From assembly GCA_001414325.1 (NCBI GenBank), contig LLKB01000005.1, forward strand, positions 419,060 through 483,059: a DNA stretch of 64,000 nt, given 5' to 3'. Source of the DNA: Butyribacter intestini. Its GTDB lineage: Bacteria; Bacillota; Clostridia; Lachnospirales; Lachnospiraceae. Positions 9,270-18,537 of the stretch are shown here, piece by piece; the first letter of the stretch is position 1, and the number at the start of each line of letters is the position of its first letter. The position numbers and the translations under genes are program-made. A model generated the notes under the pieces. It worked only from the letters and a program-made list of their open reading frames with translations, was not told the origin of the DNA and made no database searches.

Positions 9270-9617
9270 CTATCCATTTACTATATTATCATAAGTCTTT
9301 TTTTCAGCAATAAGTCTTTCGTAAGTCGGACTAAGTCCATCAATCATACCATTTCTCAAGGGCTCAACAAGTTCAACAACTATGTCAAGCATTGAATCAA
9401 GTCCCATGTTTGCAGCGAGTCCCTTCAAAGTATGTGCACTTTCAAAAGCAGCTTTTACATTTTTCTGCTCAAGAGCTTCGCCCAGTTCCCTAAAACTTGA
9501 ATCACCTAACATCTCTATGAGGCACTTTTCATAAAAATCTTCATCACCTAAAAACCTCTCCAAAGTCGTATTCATATCACAACCGTATTTTGAAAGTTCA
9601 TCCGTAATCCGGCTCAT
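9270..9617 (-). CDS. HPt (histidine phosphotransfer) domain protein
   Basis: 115 residues, all-helical, with the HPt signature AHTLKGLAANMG; the phospho-accepting His is H62. It carries phosphoryl groups between receiver domains and has no kinase activity of its own. It sits upstream of a stand-alone receiver protein in the same direction, about 45 bp apart. Together they look like the middle of a multistep phosphorelay whose hybrid kinase lies elsewhere. Confidence 0.88.
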   Translation of the reverse strand: MSRITDELSKYGCDMNTTLERFLGDEDFYEKCLIEMLGDSSFRELGEALEQKNVKAAFESAHTLKGLAANMGLDSMLDIVVELVEPLRNGMIDGLSPTYERLIAEKKTYDNIVNG

Positions 9618-9648
9618 AACATCACCTTCCTTTATCTTTTTGTTCTAA

Positions 9649-9680
9649 GATACCCGGATATATAAATTATTCCGGGTATC
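9649..9680. terminator. Strong hairpin between gltX and the HPt gene
   Basis: Perfect 10-bp stem GATACCCGGA / TCCGGGTATC with a 12-nt AT loop. On the minus strand it follows the gltX stop but lacks a good T tract, so it may be an attenuator, a transcript-end stabiliser or a weak terminator. Confidence 0.5.
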
Positions 9681-9703
9681 CTTTCTTATGGTATATATAA
9701 CTT

Positions 9704-11362
9704 TTACTGTGCGATAACTGCGTTTATTCTCTCGTTCATCTGCTCCTCGCCCATAATGTGTACAATAGACCAAAGGTCAGGTGTATTCGCACGGCCTGTA
9801 ATAGCGATTCGCACTATCTCCGCTATGTCTGAGACATTTCCTTTATATTTTTCAGGATCAGCCTTGTATGCTTTCATATCAGATGCATAACCAAGCTTAT
9901 CTGCTATCTCTTTAAGTTTGTTAAACCATTGCGAATTGTCATCATCGTGGCTGTAACTTGCCTGATACTCCCTAAGCACTTCATCAACCGTAGCCTTATC
10001 TGCCTTAAACTCATCTTTCTCCTGTTGCTGCTCAAGATCAAAGAAATAAGCTATCATCTCAAATACCTGTCTTGCATAAACAAGGTCTTTTCTTCTTCGT
10101 TTCATGCCAACACCCATGTAAAGTCTCAATATTGCAAGCATTTTTTCCTTGTCTGCAAACCATACCTTACACTTTTCAGGCTCATTTTCGCAAGCCCAGT
10201 CATATAAGAAATCATAAACTTCATCTTCTGAGAGCTTTGAAAGTTCATTCTTACAAATGTTGTGAAGCTTGTCCTTATCAAACAAAGCACCTGATTTACT
10301 CATATTGTCAACTGAGAACGGGAACTCATTTATATCCTTGTCAGGGAATTTGTCATGCCACTCCTCAAAGTTTGAATTGAGAAGAGTGAGAAGATAAACT
10401 TTCATACAATATGGATGATAACCGTCTTTTCTGTAGTAATCAAGTGAGAGTTCAGGGTCTTTTCTCTTTGAAAGCTTTCTCTTTCCACCTGTCTCCTCAT
10501 CAAATTTCATAAGATGTGCCGTATGTCCGTACTTTGGCATCTTAAATCCGAGAAGATTGAAAAGCTCATAGTGTGTAGGCACTGATGCGAGCCACTCACC
10601 ACCTCTGATTACCATGGTAGTTCTCATAAGATGGTCATCAACTGCGTGTGCAAAGTGATAAGTCGGAACTCCGTCCTGCTTTAATATGACAATGTCGTGT
10701 ATATTCTCAGGAAGTTTTATCTCTCCTTTTATGCTGTCGACAAATGTAATCTCTTTGTCAGGCTGTCCCTGTGAGCGGAGTCTTACGACATAAGGCTTGC
10801 CATCTTTAATATTCTTTTCAATCTCTTCATATGAGAGATTGCGGCAGGTTGCATATTTTCCGTAATATCCTGTAAGCACCTTGTCTTTTTCCTGCTGCTC
10901 TCTTACTTTTGAAAGCTCGTCCTCTGTGCAGAAACAAGGATAAGCAAGCCCTTTTTTTACAAGTTCCTTGACATAAGTGTGATATATCTCAACTCTCTGT
11001 CTCTGGAAATAAGGTCCGTAAGCATTGCCCTCGGCTGAATCCTCAAAACCTGCTCCCTCATCAAATTCAATATCAAAATAGCGGAGTACATTTATGATAG
11101 TCTCGACTGCTCCCTCTACTTTTCTCTTTGCGTCAGTATCTTCTATACGAAGATAAAACACTCCTTTTTTTCTGTGTGCGATACGCTCATCGGCAAGTGC
11201 ACTGTAAAGGTTGCCAAGATGAATAAATCCTGTAGGACTTGGTGCCATTCTCGTTACTTCTGCACCCTTTGGCAGTTTTCTATATGGAAATTTTTCCTCG
11301 TAATATTCCGGTGTCTTTAACTCCTCCGGAAATAATAAATCTGCTAATTTCTGATTGTCCAT
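9704..11362 (-). CDS. gltX: Glutamyl-tRNA synthetase
   Basis: 552 residues, class I aminoacyl-tRNA synthetase. The HIGH-type signature is FIHLGN (46-51) within MAPSPTGFIHLGNLYSALAD; the KMSKS-type loop is KRKLSKRKDPE (about 295). It charges tRNA-Glu, and in many Firmicutes also tRNA-Gln for later amidation by GatCAB; the sequence alone does not settle discrimination. The C-terminal anticodon-binding part is helical. A good promoter lies 84 bp upstream (11446-11474). No T-box is visible in the leader. Confidence 0.95.
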   Translation of the reverse strand: MDNQKLADLLFPEELKTPEYYEEKFPYRKLPKGAEVTRMAPSPTGFIHLGNLYSALADERIAHRKKGVFYLRIEDTDAKRKVEGAVETIINVLRYFDIEFDEGAGFEDSAEGNAYGPYFQRQRVEIYHTYVKELVKKGLAYPCFCTEDELSKVREQQEKDKVLTGYYGKYATCRNLSYEEIEKNIKDGKPYVVRLRSQGQPDKEITFVDSIKGEIKLPENIHDIVILKQDGVPTYHFAHAVDDHLMRTTMVIRGGEWLASVPTHYELFNLLGFKMPKYGHTAHLMKFDEETGGKRKLSKRKDPELSLDYYRKDGYHPYCMKVYLLTLLNSNFEEWHDKFPDKDINEFPFSVDNMSKSGALFDKDKLHNICKNELSKLSEDEVYDFLYDWACENEPEKCKVWFADKEKMLAILRLYMGVGMKRRRKDLVYARQVFEMIAYFFDLEQQQEKDEFKADKATVDEVLREYQASYSHDDDNSQWFNKLKEIADKLGYASDMKAYKADPEKYKGNVSDIAEIVRIAITGRANTPDLWSIVHIMGEEQMNERINAVIAQ

Positions 11363-11445
11363 TTTATCTCTCCATTTCTAACTGTTTTAAAATATGCATT
11401 ATATCTTTTCTCAGATATTTAACTTATATAATTTATATATAATCT

Positions 11446-11474
11446 ATTTTACACATACGCAGGCGGTTTGTAAA
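11446..11474 (-). promoter_or_regulatory. Promoter of gltX
   Basis: Minus strand: TTTACA (11474-11469), 17-bp spacer, TAAAAT (11451-11446), about 84 bp before the gltX start. Confidence 0.65.
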
Positions 11475-11575
11475 GAACGACAGCAAAATCAATGTCCTTT
11501 TCTATTTTAGTTTATCCTAATAAAATTTTACGCAGCTTGCAAAATCATAAAGGCAGTGTTGTTTATGTTTCTCAT

Positions 11576-12451
11576 CTATATTGACTTACGATATTTTTGT
11601 GGGGTCATACTCATTTTCTCTTTAAACACCCTGTAAAAATAACTCATATTTCTAAAACCACAGTCGTAAGCTATGTCCGTCACACTTTCCTCTGTCTCCC
11701 TCAGCCTTGAACACGCATATTCTATTCTTATCGCATTTATATACTCCGTCGGTGTCATATGATATGTTTCTTTAAAAATCCTCAAAAAATGTCTCTGCGA
11801 ATAACCTGCTTTTTTTGAAAGTTCCTCCACCGATAAACCCTGTCTGAAATTTTTTTCAATCCATGTTATGACCTCGCCGAGCTGTAACGGCAGTATCTTT
11901 TTTTCATTTTCATCACTGCTTAACCTGTAAATCCTAGAAAGCGTCACCAGAATCTCCATAAATTTTGAAATCAGCAATGTTTTATATCCCTCTTTTTTTA
12001 ATTTATACTCATTGTTCATAACAGCAATCTCTGCCTTTATTTTCTCAAATTCTTCTTTTTCAAGTGACATTCTTCCGGTGAAATGATGATTTTTCACAAG
12101 CCCCGGTTCAATATAAAACAACGCCTGAAACCCACTCATCCTGCTTATGTCGTATTTTCTCAGATTAAAATATTCCTCCCTGAACATTATATTGCATATC
12201 CTGAAATTATGCGTATCAAGATAACCGTGCTTCGTATCGCCGTGCACGATAAAAACCTCGCCCTTTTTAACGGTCATCTTCTCATCCTCAACGATATGGC
12301 AGGCTTCACCCGAAAGAACTATCGTAAGCTCCGAAAAATCCCTATGGCTGTGAACAGACAGACTGTCCTCGTGCCTGCCATACTGGATAAAAAACGGAAA
12401 ATCACTGTCACTTGTAAACTCACTTAATTCATAAACCTTAAAATTCTCCAC
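11576..12451 (-). CDS. AraC-family transcriptional regulator with cupin sensor
   Basis: 291 residues. N-terminal cupin-like sensor (about 10-150; HSHRDFSELTIVLSG, GDTKHGYLD) for a small ligand, usually a sugar in this family; C-terminal double helix-turn-helix (about 190-290) with AGYSQRHFLRIFKETYHMTP and CGFRNMSYFYRVFKEKM. It is divergent from the GH43 glycosidase gene at 12941, and the shared 490-bp intergenic region is the likely control region. I infer that it activates the glycosidase in response to a plant-polysaccharide sugar. The region between them is now split by a MITE. Confidence 0.9.
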   Translation of the reverse strand: MENFKVYELSEFTSDSDFPFFIQYGRHEDSLSVHSHRDFSELTIVLSGEACHIVEDEKMTVKKGEVFIVHGDTKHGYLDTHNFRICNIMFREEYFNLRKYDISRMSGFQALFYIEPGLVKNHHFTGRMSLEKEEFEKIKAEIAVMNNEYKLKKEGYKTLLISKFMEILVTLSRIYRLSSDENEKKILPLQLGEVITWIEKNFRQGLSVEELSKKAGYSQRHFLRIFKETYHMTPTEYINAIRIEYACSRLRETEESVTDIAYDCGFRNMSYFYRVFKEKMSMTPQKYRKSI

Positions 12452-12629
12452 TCTAACTCCTCCTTGTGAGATTATCTTAATCTGTTATTAACTTGCACAA
12501 ACTACAATAAGTTTCGCAGCTTTAAAATTTCATGTCCGATTTGTATATTTTTGTGTCATAATAATTGATGAAAACCTATATTTTAACTGCTATCTTATTT
12601 GTATAGTAAGTTTATCTTAAAAATAAAAT

Positions 12630-12935
12630 TTTTACAAGATTTTTCACAAGCGTAACAGTTAAGCCATAAAAAGATAATCAATAATACAATGAGCTTGTTC
12701 ATTGTATTATCGATTATCTTTTTATGGAAGAATAGCCTTTCATTTATTATATGAAATAAACAAAAGCTGCAAAGCAGCGACTGACAGCTTGCTGGCAGGT
12801 TTATGAATGTAATAAATAAAAGGCTGAACTGTTACTCACAAGCAAGATTTGTGTCTGTGCACACTTGACACAAATCTTATATGTGAAATATGACATATTT
12901 CACATTATGCACAAAAAATGTGTGCAGAAATGAGG
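12630..12935 (+). promoter_or_regulatory. Structured leader element, copy 1 (split by a MITE), before the GH43 gene
   Basis: Left part 12630-12651, right part 12844-12935; the MITE at 12652-12835 and its duplicated target lie between. The right part holds a 12-bp stem AAGATTTGTGTC / GACACAAATCTT, a 9-bp stem GTGAAATAT / ATATTTCAC, and a short stem TGCACA / TGTGCA, ending in CAGAAATGAGG, which supplies the ribosome binding site for the ATG at 12941. Copies 2 and 3 are at 47627-47716 and 60564-60680. Confidence 0.75.
12652..12835. mobile_element. MITE family B, complete copy with 8-bp target duplication
   Basis: 184 bp with terminal inverted repeats GTAACAGTTAAGCC / GGCTGAACTGTTAC (one mismatch), flanked on both sides by TCACAAGC (12644-12651 and 12836-12843). 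It contains a long internal hairpin around CAATAATACAATGAGC and no coding capacity. It interrupts leader element copy 1. A second, 3'-truncated relative is at 30972-31106. Confidence 0.88.
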
Positions 12936-12940
12936 TTTTT

Positions 12941-14440
12941 ATGAAATACTTAAATCCAGTAGTAAGAGGTTTTTATCCTGATCCAAGTATCTGTGCCGCA
13001 AACGGAAAATACTACATGGTTTGCAGTTCAATGCACATTTTCCCCGGTGTTCCACTTTTTGAAAGCACTGACATGGTAAACTGGAAACAGATAGGTCACT
13101 GTCTCACAAGAGCTTCACAGATAGACCTTTACAGTGTCCGCAGTTCAGGCGGTGTCTTTGCCCCGACAATTAGATACAATAACGGCAGATTTTACATGGT
13201 TACGACTAATGACAGCTATCACCAGAATTTTTATGTATATACCGATGATATTTACGGAGAGTGGTCTGAACCTGTTATCGTAGACCAGGACGGCATCGAC
13301 CCATCACTTTATTTTGAGGATGACACATGTTATTTTATAAGCAACGGAAATGACACAGACGGCAGAGGTTGTATCCAGATGTGCCAGATTGACATTGAGA
13401 CGGGAAAGAAACTTTCAGAAAGCAAATTCCTCTGGCATGGAACAGGCGGCAGATTTCTTGAAGCACCACATATATATAAATTCGGTGAATATTACTATCT
13501 GCTTGAAGCCGAGGGCGGTACAGAGTACGGTCACATGGTAAATTATTCACGCAGTAAAAATATATGGGGTCCTTACACGCCATATCCAAATAACCCTGTT
13601 CTCACAAACAGAAACTTAGGCGGTTATCAGATACAGGCAGCAGGTCACGGTGATATACTTGAGGATAATGATGGAAACTGGTGGTTTGCACATCTTGCTT
13701 TCAGGCAGATACATATGTGGCAGACATACCACCATCTCGGCAGGGAGGTCTGCCTTGTTCCCGTAAAGTGGAGAGATGACGGCTGGTTTGAGATTGGTAT
13801 AAACGGTACGACACCTATCGAAGTTGAACTTCCCGACAATATCAGCTTTGAACCTCAGAACTTTTCTTATAACAAAACTTTTGAAAATCTCGATGAAAAA
13901 CTTGACTGGTGTTATATAAGAATACCACATATGGAAAATTATAAATTTGATAAAAACGGTCTTGAACTTAAAGGAACTGATATAACTATTGATGATGTTG
14001 CATCTCCGACTTTTGCAGGTATCAGACAGACTGAATTTGACCTCGATATTAACTGCGATGTAATACCGGGTGCTGAAAAATCAGGCATATCATTTTATAT
14101 GGATGAAAAACATCATTATGAAGTAATTGTCGAAAAAAATGACTCAGGTATATTTGTGTATAGCAGACAGACTATCGGCTGTATATGGCAGGAAAGCAAA
14201 CATCATAAGATAAATGCGGATAAAGTCACTCTGCATATAAAATCAGAAGCAATGCAATATCATTTCTTCTTTAAAGATGAAAATGGAAATGATGTTTTCA
14301 TCAGTGATGCGGAAACACGCTATCTCTCATCAGAAGTTGCCGGAGGATTTACAGGAACTATTATCGGACTCTTTGCGGTCAATGAAAAAGGTGACGGAGT
14401 CAGCAGATTTGAGAAATTGTCAGTGAAACATGAGGCTTAA
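12941..14440 (+). CDS. Glycoside hydrolase family 43 (beta-xylosidase / alpha-L-arabinofuranosidase type)
   Basis: 499 residues. Five-bladed propeller with catalytic acids D14 (YPDPSI), D120 (DGIDPSLYF) and E174 (LEAPHIYK), the usual GH43 base, pKa-modulator and acid. A C-terminal beta-sandwich (about 310-499) matches the concanavalin-like domain of GH43 xylosidases. There is no signal peptide, so it should act in the cytosol on imported xylo- or arabino-oligosaccharides. I start it at 12941 (GAGG 7 nt upstream) rather than at the in-frame ATG at 12890, which falls inside the repeated leader element. Divergent from an AraC regulator. The exact glycosidic linkage cannot be read from sequence. 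Confidence 0.9.
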   Translation: MKYLNPVVRGFYPDPSICAANGKYYMVCSSMHIFPGVPLFESTDMVNWKQIGHCLTRASQIDLYSVRSSGGVFAPTIRYNNGRFYMVTTNDSYHQNFYVYTDDIYGEWSEPVIVDQDGIDPSLYFEDDTCYFISNGNDTDGRGCIQMCQIDIETGKKLSESKFLWHGTGGRFLEAPHIYKFGEYYYLLEAEGGTEYGHMVNYSRSKNIWGPYTPYPNNPVLTNRNLGGYQIQAAGHGDILEDNDGNWWFAHLAFRQIHMWQTYHHLGREVCLVPVKWRDDGWFEIGINGTTPIEVELPDNISFEPQNFSYNKTFENLDEKLDWCYIRIPHMENYKFDKNGLELKGTDITIDDVASPTFAGIRQTEFDLDINCDVIPGAEKSGISFYMDEKHHYEVIVEKNDSGIFVYSRQTIGCIWQESKHHKINADKVTLHIKSEAMQYHFFFKDENGNDVFISDAETRYLSSEVAGGFTGTIIGLFAVNEKGDGVSRFEKLSVKHEA

Positions 14441-14489
14441 GATTTCCTTGATTTAAGTGTGACTAACGGACGGTTATTGGCTAACGGAC

Positions 14490-14633
14490 GCAGAAAAGAC
14501 AGTAAGTTTTTTTCTTCGGGGACACTTTCGTTTGAAGAACATCGTAGCAGTACATAAGCGGGTAAAATACACCCGCTAAGTGCTGACGATGTTCTAACAC
14601 CCCTCAGATAATAAATCTTACTGTCTTTTCTGC
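14490..14633. mobile_element. MITE-like palindrome with GCAGAAAAGACAGTAAG ends
   Basis: Perfect 17-bp terminal inverted repeats (14490-14506 and 14617-14633). The centre is a second long hairpin (GAACATCGTAGCAGTACATA against AGTGCTGACGATGTTC) that shares CGTAGCAGTACATAA and GTGCTGACGA with the family A cores at 20797, 36936 and 59325. It lies 50 bp after the GH43 stop and could also end that transcript. A small open frame here (14437-14646, minus) is an artefact of the palindrome. 14441-14722 holds no other feature. Confidence 0.75.
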
Positions 14634-14722
14634 TGTTTGTTGGCAATATGATATTTAGTTTTAATCATGACTAAAATATTATAGCTATTACTTGCTTTTC
14701 TATTGTTTATTAAATTCATATC

Positions 14723-15373
14723 TCAATTACTGAAGTTATCAAATACCGGTTTAGTTGTTAAAACTGCTGACAATGTTTTGAGGTCACTGCCATAGTTTTC
14801 TGATGGCAGCGGTGCTGTTTTTTTGTCATTATCTTTTTCTTTGTCTTCGTCTATTTTTATTTTCTTTCCTTTTGTTCTTTTTTCCTCCGCTTTTCTATTT
14901 GTGTCCGGCAATGCTGCATACTGTGGTGTTTTTCTTATATTCTGTGCTTCATAAGATATTGCCGCCTGTATATATTCTTTCATCGGGTCTTTATCAGACA
15001 CACTCATGTTATTGCTTACAAGTGTCTGAAATTCTTCTTTTGACTTACAATGTTTTGCCTGTTCTGTAAATCTTTTTCGACACATCTCCACGCGGAGTGC
15101 TACCTTATACATCTCAGGGTCATGTATCTGAAGATAATTTTTCTCTGCCGTTGTCAGCCTGCGTCCCTGTTTTAACTTTCTGAGTATTTTGTTGTGATAT
15201 TCTTTTTCGTCTTCTTCTGACATTTTGCTTGTCGGGTCTAAGATGTCATTTAATGCTTTTTTCCATATCTCAGCCGTGATATTTTGACCGTTTTCTGATT
15301 TTTCCGTTGTGTTTTTCTCATTTAACAAGTCATTCTTTAATTTTGCGACATTCTGAATATTTAAAGTTTGCAT
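14723..15373 (-). CDS. Hypothetical charged helical protein
   Basis: 216 residues, no family recognised. The sequence is mostly helical and highly charged (SEEDEKEYHNKILRKLKQG, then RLTTAEKNYLQIHDPEMYK), with a central segment AKHCKSKEEFQTLVSN and a lysine-rich low-complexity tail (about 165-195). There is no signal peptide or membrane helix, so it is probably cytosolic. It stands alone, with a MITE downstream and the ZIP gene upstream. The pattern resembles small orphan proteins seen in Lachnospiraceae, but I cannot assign a function. Confidence 0.7.
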   Translation of the reverse strand: MQTLNIQNVAKLKNDLLNEKNTTEKSENGQNITAEIWKKALNDILDPTSKMSEEDEKEYHNKILRKLKQGRRLTTAEKNYLQIHDPEMYKVALRVEMCRKRFTEQAKHCKSKEEFQTLVSNNMSVSDKDPMKEYIQAAISYEAQNIRKTPQYAALPDTNRKAEEKRTKGKKIKIDEDKEKDNDKKTAPLPSENYGSDLKTLSAVLTTKPVFDNFSN

Positions 15374-15522
15374 TTTTATCCTCCCTGCTTATACTAAAAA
15401 TCTTCTTTAAATATATATCGTATCTGTTTTAAATTTTATGAGCCTGCTTCTGAGTTTGTTTCTCTGCCATACTTATTCTACTCTGCCTTAATCCGCTCTA
15501 TCAGTATGTCATACTTTTTTCC

Positions 15523-16299
15523 CTATCCTAGTGCCACATCCAGCACCATCATAAGTGCAAAACCTACTGCCGTCCCTATCGTTCCTATATTACTATGTTC
15601 CCCGTTTTGTGCCTCCGGTATCAGTTCTTCTACTACCACATATAGCATTGCTCCTGCCGCAAATGAAAGAAAATATGGAAGTATCGGTGATATTTTTCCT
15701 GCAATAAGTATTGTTATAAAACCGCCTATCGGTTCTACAACTCCTGACATGACACCATAGAAAAACGCTTTCTTTTTTCCTATGCCCTCACCGCATAATG
15801 GCATTGATATTATCGCTCCCTCCGGAAAGTTCTGTATCGCAATGCCTACCGCAAGTGCAAGTGCCGCCGCCTTTGTGATACCGCTGCCCTCCATTGCCGC
15901 TCCCGCAAATGCTACACCGACTGACATTCCTTCCGGAATATTGTGAAGCGTGACAGCAAGAAGCATCATTGTCATTTTTGACGCCCCAAGTGACAATCCC
16001 TCTGGCTTATCACTCTCAAGATGAAGATGTGGTATAAGTGTATCAAGCAAAAGTAAAAAAACTATTCCAGCCATAAATCCTACAAGTGCCGGAACCCATT
16101 CTATGATATGTTGTTTTTCTGCCATTTCTATTGACGGTATCAGAAGCGACCAAACGGATGCCGCTATCATCACACCTGCCGCAAATCCCAGCAACAACTT
16201 TTCAAATTTTGGTGCTATCTGTTTTTTTAAGAAAAATACCATTGCCGCTCCAATCGAAGTTCCCAAAAAAGGAATCGCTAATATTATAAACTCATTCAT
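15523..16299 (-). CDS. ZIP-family divalent metal transporter
   Basis: 258 residues with about eight hydrophobic helices. Family signatures HNIPEGMSVGVAFAG and NFPEGAIISMPLCG carry the His/Glu/Asn/Pro metal-binding residues of TM4 and TM5, and VVEELIPEAQ follows. ZIP (ZupT-like) proteins import Zn2+, Fe2+ or Mn2+ across the cytoplasmic membrane. Monocistronic by position. Substrate cannot be told from sequence. Confidence 0.92.
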   Translation of the reverse strand: MNEFIILAIPFLGTSIGAAMVFFLKKQIAPKFEKLLLGFAAGVMIAASVWSLLIPSIEMAEKQHIIEWVPALVGFMAGIVFLLLLDTLIPHLHLESDKPEGLSLGASKMTMMLLAVTLHNIPEGMSVGVAFAGAAMEGSGITKAAALALAVGIAIQNFPEGAIISMPLCGEGIGKKKAFFYGVMSGVVEPIGGFITILIAGKISPILPYFLSFAAGAMLYVVVEELIPEAQNGEHSNIGTIGTAVGFALMMVLDVALG

Positions 16300-16334
16300 T
16301 ATCCTATATGCCCCTTTCCATTTCTAACTTAACT

Positions 16335-16408
16335 AGGTATTTGCGAAACTATCATAAATCTTGATTAAATTATGCAGATATAACATATAGTTAGTTTCAC
16401 AAACACCT
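16335..16408. repeat. Family A short hairpin repeat
   Basis: AGGTATTTGCGAAACTA ... TTAGTTTCACAAACACCT forms an imperfect terminal inverted repeat around CTTGATTAAATTATGCAGAT, nearly the same as the outer arms at 59325-59664. It lies just upstream of the ZIP gene. Confidence 0.75.
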
Positions 16409-16423
16409 ATCTGACTGAACAAC

Positions 16424-16456
16424 AAAAAAGCATATATACTAAAATATATGCTTTTT
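16424..16456. terminator. A/T-flanked hairpin
   Basis: AAAAAGCATATAT / ATATATGCTTTTT stem with a short loop. The symmetry of A and T runs lets it work as a terminator on either strand. It lies between pckA and the ZIP gene. Confidence 0.6.
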
Positions 16457-16593
16457 ATAATATCGTGTTACAGCAACAGTATAACATTATCTTTTATGTA
16501 AACAAGTGAAACTTGCATTGTTGAATAATTTTTTCATAAAAAAAAGCGTTTTGCTCCTGGTGCCACACTACTTTATGAACATTTTTCTATAAC

Positions 16594-16640
16594 ATAAAAT
16601 AAAACTCCATGGCTATATCTGATAAAATATAACCATGGAG
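16594..16640 (-). terminator. Terminator of pckA
   Basis: Stem CTCCATGG / CCATGGAG extended by weak pairs, followed on the minus strand by GTTTTATTTTATGTT. It lies about 90 bp after the pckA stop. Confidence 0.65.
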
Positions 16641-16726
16641 CATCATTTGCATAATATTAACACATATGTGTAAATATTAACATATTTTAATACCCACTTT
16701 AAAATTTAAATTTTGAGCATTATTGA

Positions 16727-18331
16727 TTATTTCTGAGGACCTGCTGAAACTAATGCTTTTCCTGCATCATTTCCTTCGTATTTAGCGAAGTTCTTGATAA
16801 ATCTTTCTGCAAGATCATCAGCTTTCTTTTCCCACTCAGAAGCATCTGCGTATGTGTCACGAGGATCAAGGATACCTGTGTCTACACCATTAAGCTCTGT
16901 AGGTACTTCAAAGTTGAATACAGGAATAGTCTTTGTTGGAGCATTGTTGATGTCTCCGTTAAGGATAGCATCAATGATTCCACGAGTATCTTTGATAGAG
17001 ATACGCTTTCCTGTTCCGTTCCATCCTGTGTTTACGAGATAAGCCTTAGCTCCGCTCTTCTCCATCTTCTTAACAAGCTCTTCAGCATATTTTGTTGGAT
17101 GAAGTTCAAGGAATGCCTGTCCGAAACAAGCTGAGAATGTAGGTGTTGGCTCTGTAATTCCACGCTCTGTACCTGCAAGCTTAGCTGTAAATCCTGAGAG
17201 GAAGTAATACTGTGTCTGCTCAGGTGAAAGAATAGATACCGGTGGGAGAACTCCAAATGCATCTGCTGAAAGGAAGATAACATTCTTTGCTGCTGGTGCA
17301 GAAGATATAGGACGAACAATGTTCTTGATATGATCGATAGGATAAGAAACACGAGTGTTCTCTGTTACGCTCTTATCATCGAAATCAATCTTACCATCTT
17401 TGTCAAGTGTAACATTCTCAAGAAGAGCATCTCTCTTGATAGCATTGTAGATGTCAGGCTCTGACTCTTTGTCAAGGTTGATAACCTTAGCGTAGCATCC
17501 ACCTTCAAAGTTGAATACACCCTTGTCATCCCAGCCGTGCTCATCATCACCGATAAGAAGTCTCTTAGGGTCTGTAGAAAGTGTTGTCTTACCTGTTCCT
17601 GAAAGACCGAAGAAGATTGCTGTATTCTCACCGTTTAAGTCAGTATTTGCTGAGCAGTGCATAGAAGCCATTCCTTTAAGTGGAAGGAAGTAGTTCATCA
17701 TAGAGAACATACCTTTCTTCATCTCTCCGCCGTACCATGTATTGATGATAACCTGCTCTTTGCTTGTGATGTTGAATGCTACACAAGTCTCTGAGTTAAG
17801 ACCTAACTCTTTGTAATTCTCAACTTTAGCTTTTGAAGCATTGTAAACTACAAAATCAGGCTCGAAGTTCTCAAGTTCTTCTGCTGAAGGCTTGATGAAC
17901 ATATTTGTAACGAAATGTGCCTGCCATGCAACTTCAACGATGAAACGGATAGCCATACGAGTATCTTTGTTTGCTCCGCAGAAAGCATCTACTACGAAAA
18001 GTTTCTTGTTGCAAAGCTCTTTCTTAGCAATATCCTTAACAACTGCCCATGTATCTTCTGTCATTGGATGGTTGTCATTCTTGTACTCATCTGTTGTCCA
18101 CCATACAGTGTCTTTTGAGTTCTCATCAACAACGATGTATTTGTCTTTAGGTGAACGACCTGTATAGATACCTGTCATTACGTTTACTGCACCGAGTTCA
18201 CTTTCCTGACCAACTTCATATCCTTCAAGATCTGCTTTTGTCTCTTCCTTATATAATGTCTCATAAGAAGGGTTGTGTACGATCTCTGTAGTTCCTGTAA
18301 TGCCATACTTACTTAAATCAATGTTTGCCAT
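16727..18331 (-). CDS. pckA: Phosphoenolpyruvate carboxykinase (ATP)
   Basis: 534 residues, the normal length for ATP-type PEPCK. The P-loop (kinase-1a) is [14 protein letters not shown] (about 242-255), followed by the metal-binding IGDDEHGW, and earlier the substrate-binding [11 protein letters not shown]. It interconverts oxaloacetate + ATP and PEP + CO2 + ADP; in fermenting gut anaerobes it often runs towards oxaloacetate and saves ATP. Strong, regular codon use suggests high expression. It has its own promoter region (18436-18494) and terminator. Citrate synthase is encoded 8 kb away. Confidence 0.97.
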   Translation of the reverse strand: MANIDLSKYGITGTTEIVHNPSYETLYKEETKADLEGYEVGQESELGAVNVMTGIYTGRSPKDKYIVVDENSKDTVWWTTDEYKNDNHPMTEDTWAVVKDIAKKELCNKKLFVVDAFCGANKDTRMAIRFIVEVAWQAHFVTNMFIKPSAEELENFEPDFVVYNASKAKVENYKELGLNSETCVAFNITSKEQVIINTWYGGEMKKGMFSMMNYFLPLKGMASMHCSANTDLNGENTAIFFGLSGTGKTTLSTDPKRLLIGDDEHGWDDKGVFNFEGGCYAKVINLDKESEPDIYNAIKRDALLENVTLDKDGKIDFDDKSVTENTRVSYPIDHIKNIVRPISSAPAAKNVIFLSADAFGVLPPVSILSPEQTQYYFLSGFTAKLAGTERGITEPTPTFSACFGQAFLELHPTKYAEELVKKMEKSGAKAYLVNTGWNGTGKRISIKDTRGIIDAILNGDINNAPTKTIPVFNFEVPTELNGVDTGILDPRDTYADASEWEKKADDLAERFIKNFAKYEGNDAGKALVSAGPQK

Positions 18332-18435
18332 CTTTTTAACCTCTTTTCTTAAATTTTGCTTTAATCCATATAATGATATGGAGTTCAGACATATAAGCCT
18401 TATATCACAATATGGACTTTTCGCCTACATAAATA

Positions 18436-18494
18436 ATTATATACAAATAGTCGAAAAAAGCAATATAATAGAGACTGTTTTTTTTATTGTACAA
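18436..18494 (-). promoter_or_regulatory. Two overlapping candidate promoters of pckA
   Basis: Minus strand candidates: TTGTAC (18494-18489) with TATTAT (18470-18465), spacer 18; and TTGCTT (18463-18458) with TATAAT (18441-18436), spacer 16. Both lie in the 206-bp gap before pckA; I cannot choose between them. Confidence 0.5.
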
Positions 18495-18537
18495 TAAAAA
18501 TTCATACTTTGTTTATTTATTTTACATCTTTTTACAT

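Noticed and set aside
12890-12940. Upstream ATG giving a 17-residue longer GH43 protein
   Set aside because: The extra codons are part of the repeated leader element, and the ATG at 12941 has a better ribosome site and matches the family start.
14437-14646. 69-codon open frame on the minus strand after the GH43 gene
   Set aside because: It coincides with a perfect-ended palindromic repeat and has no ribosome site or recognisable product.
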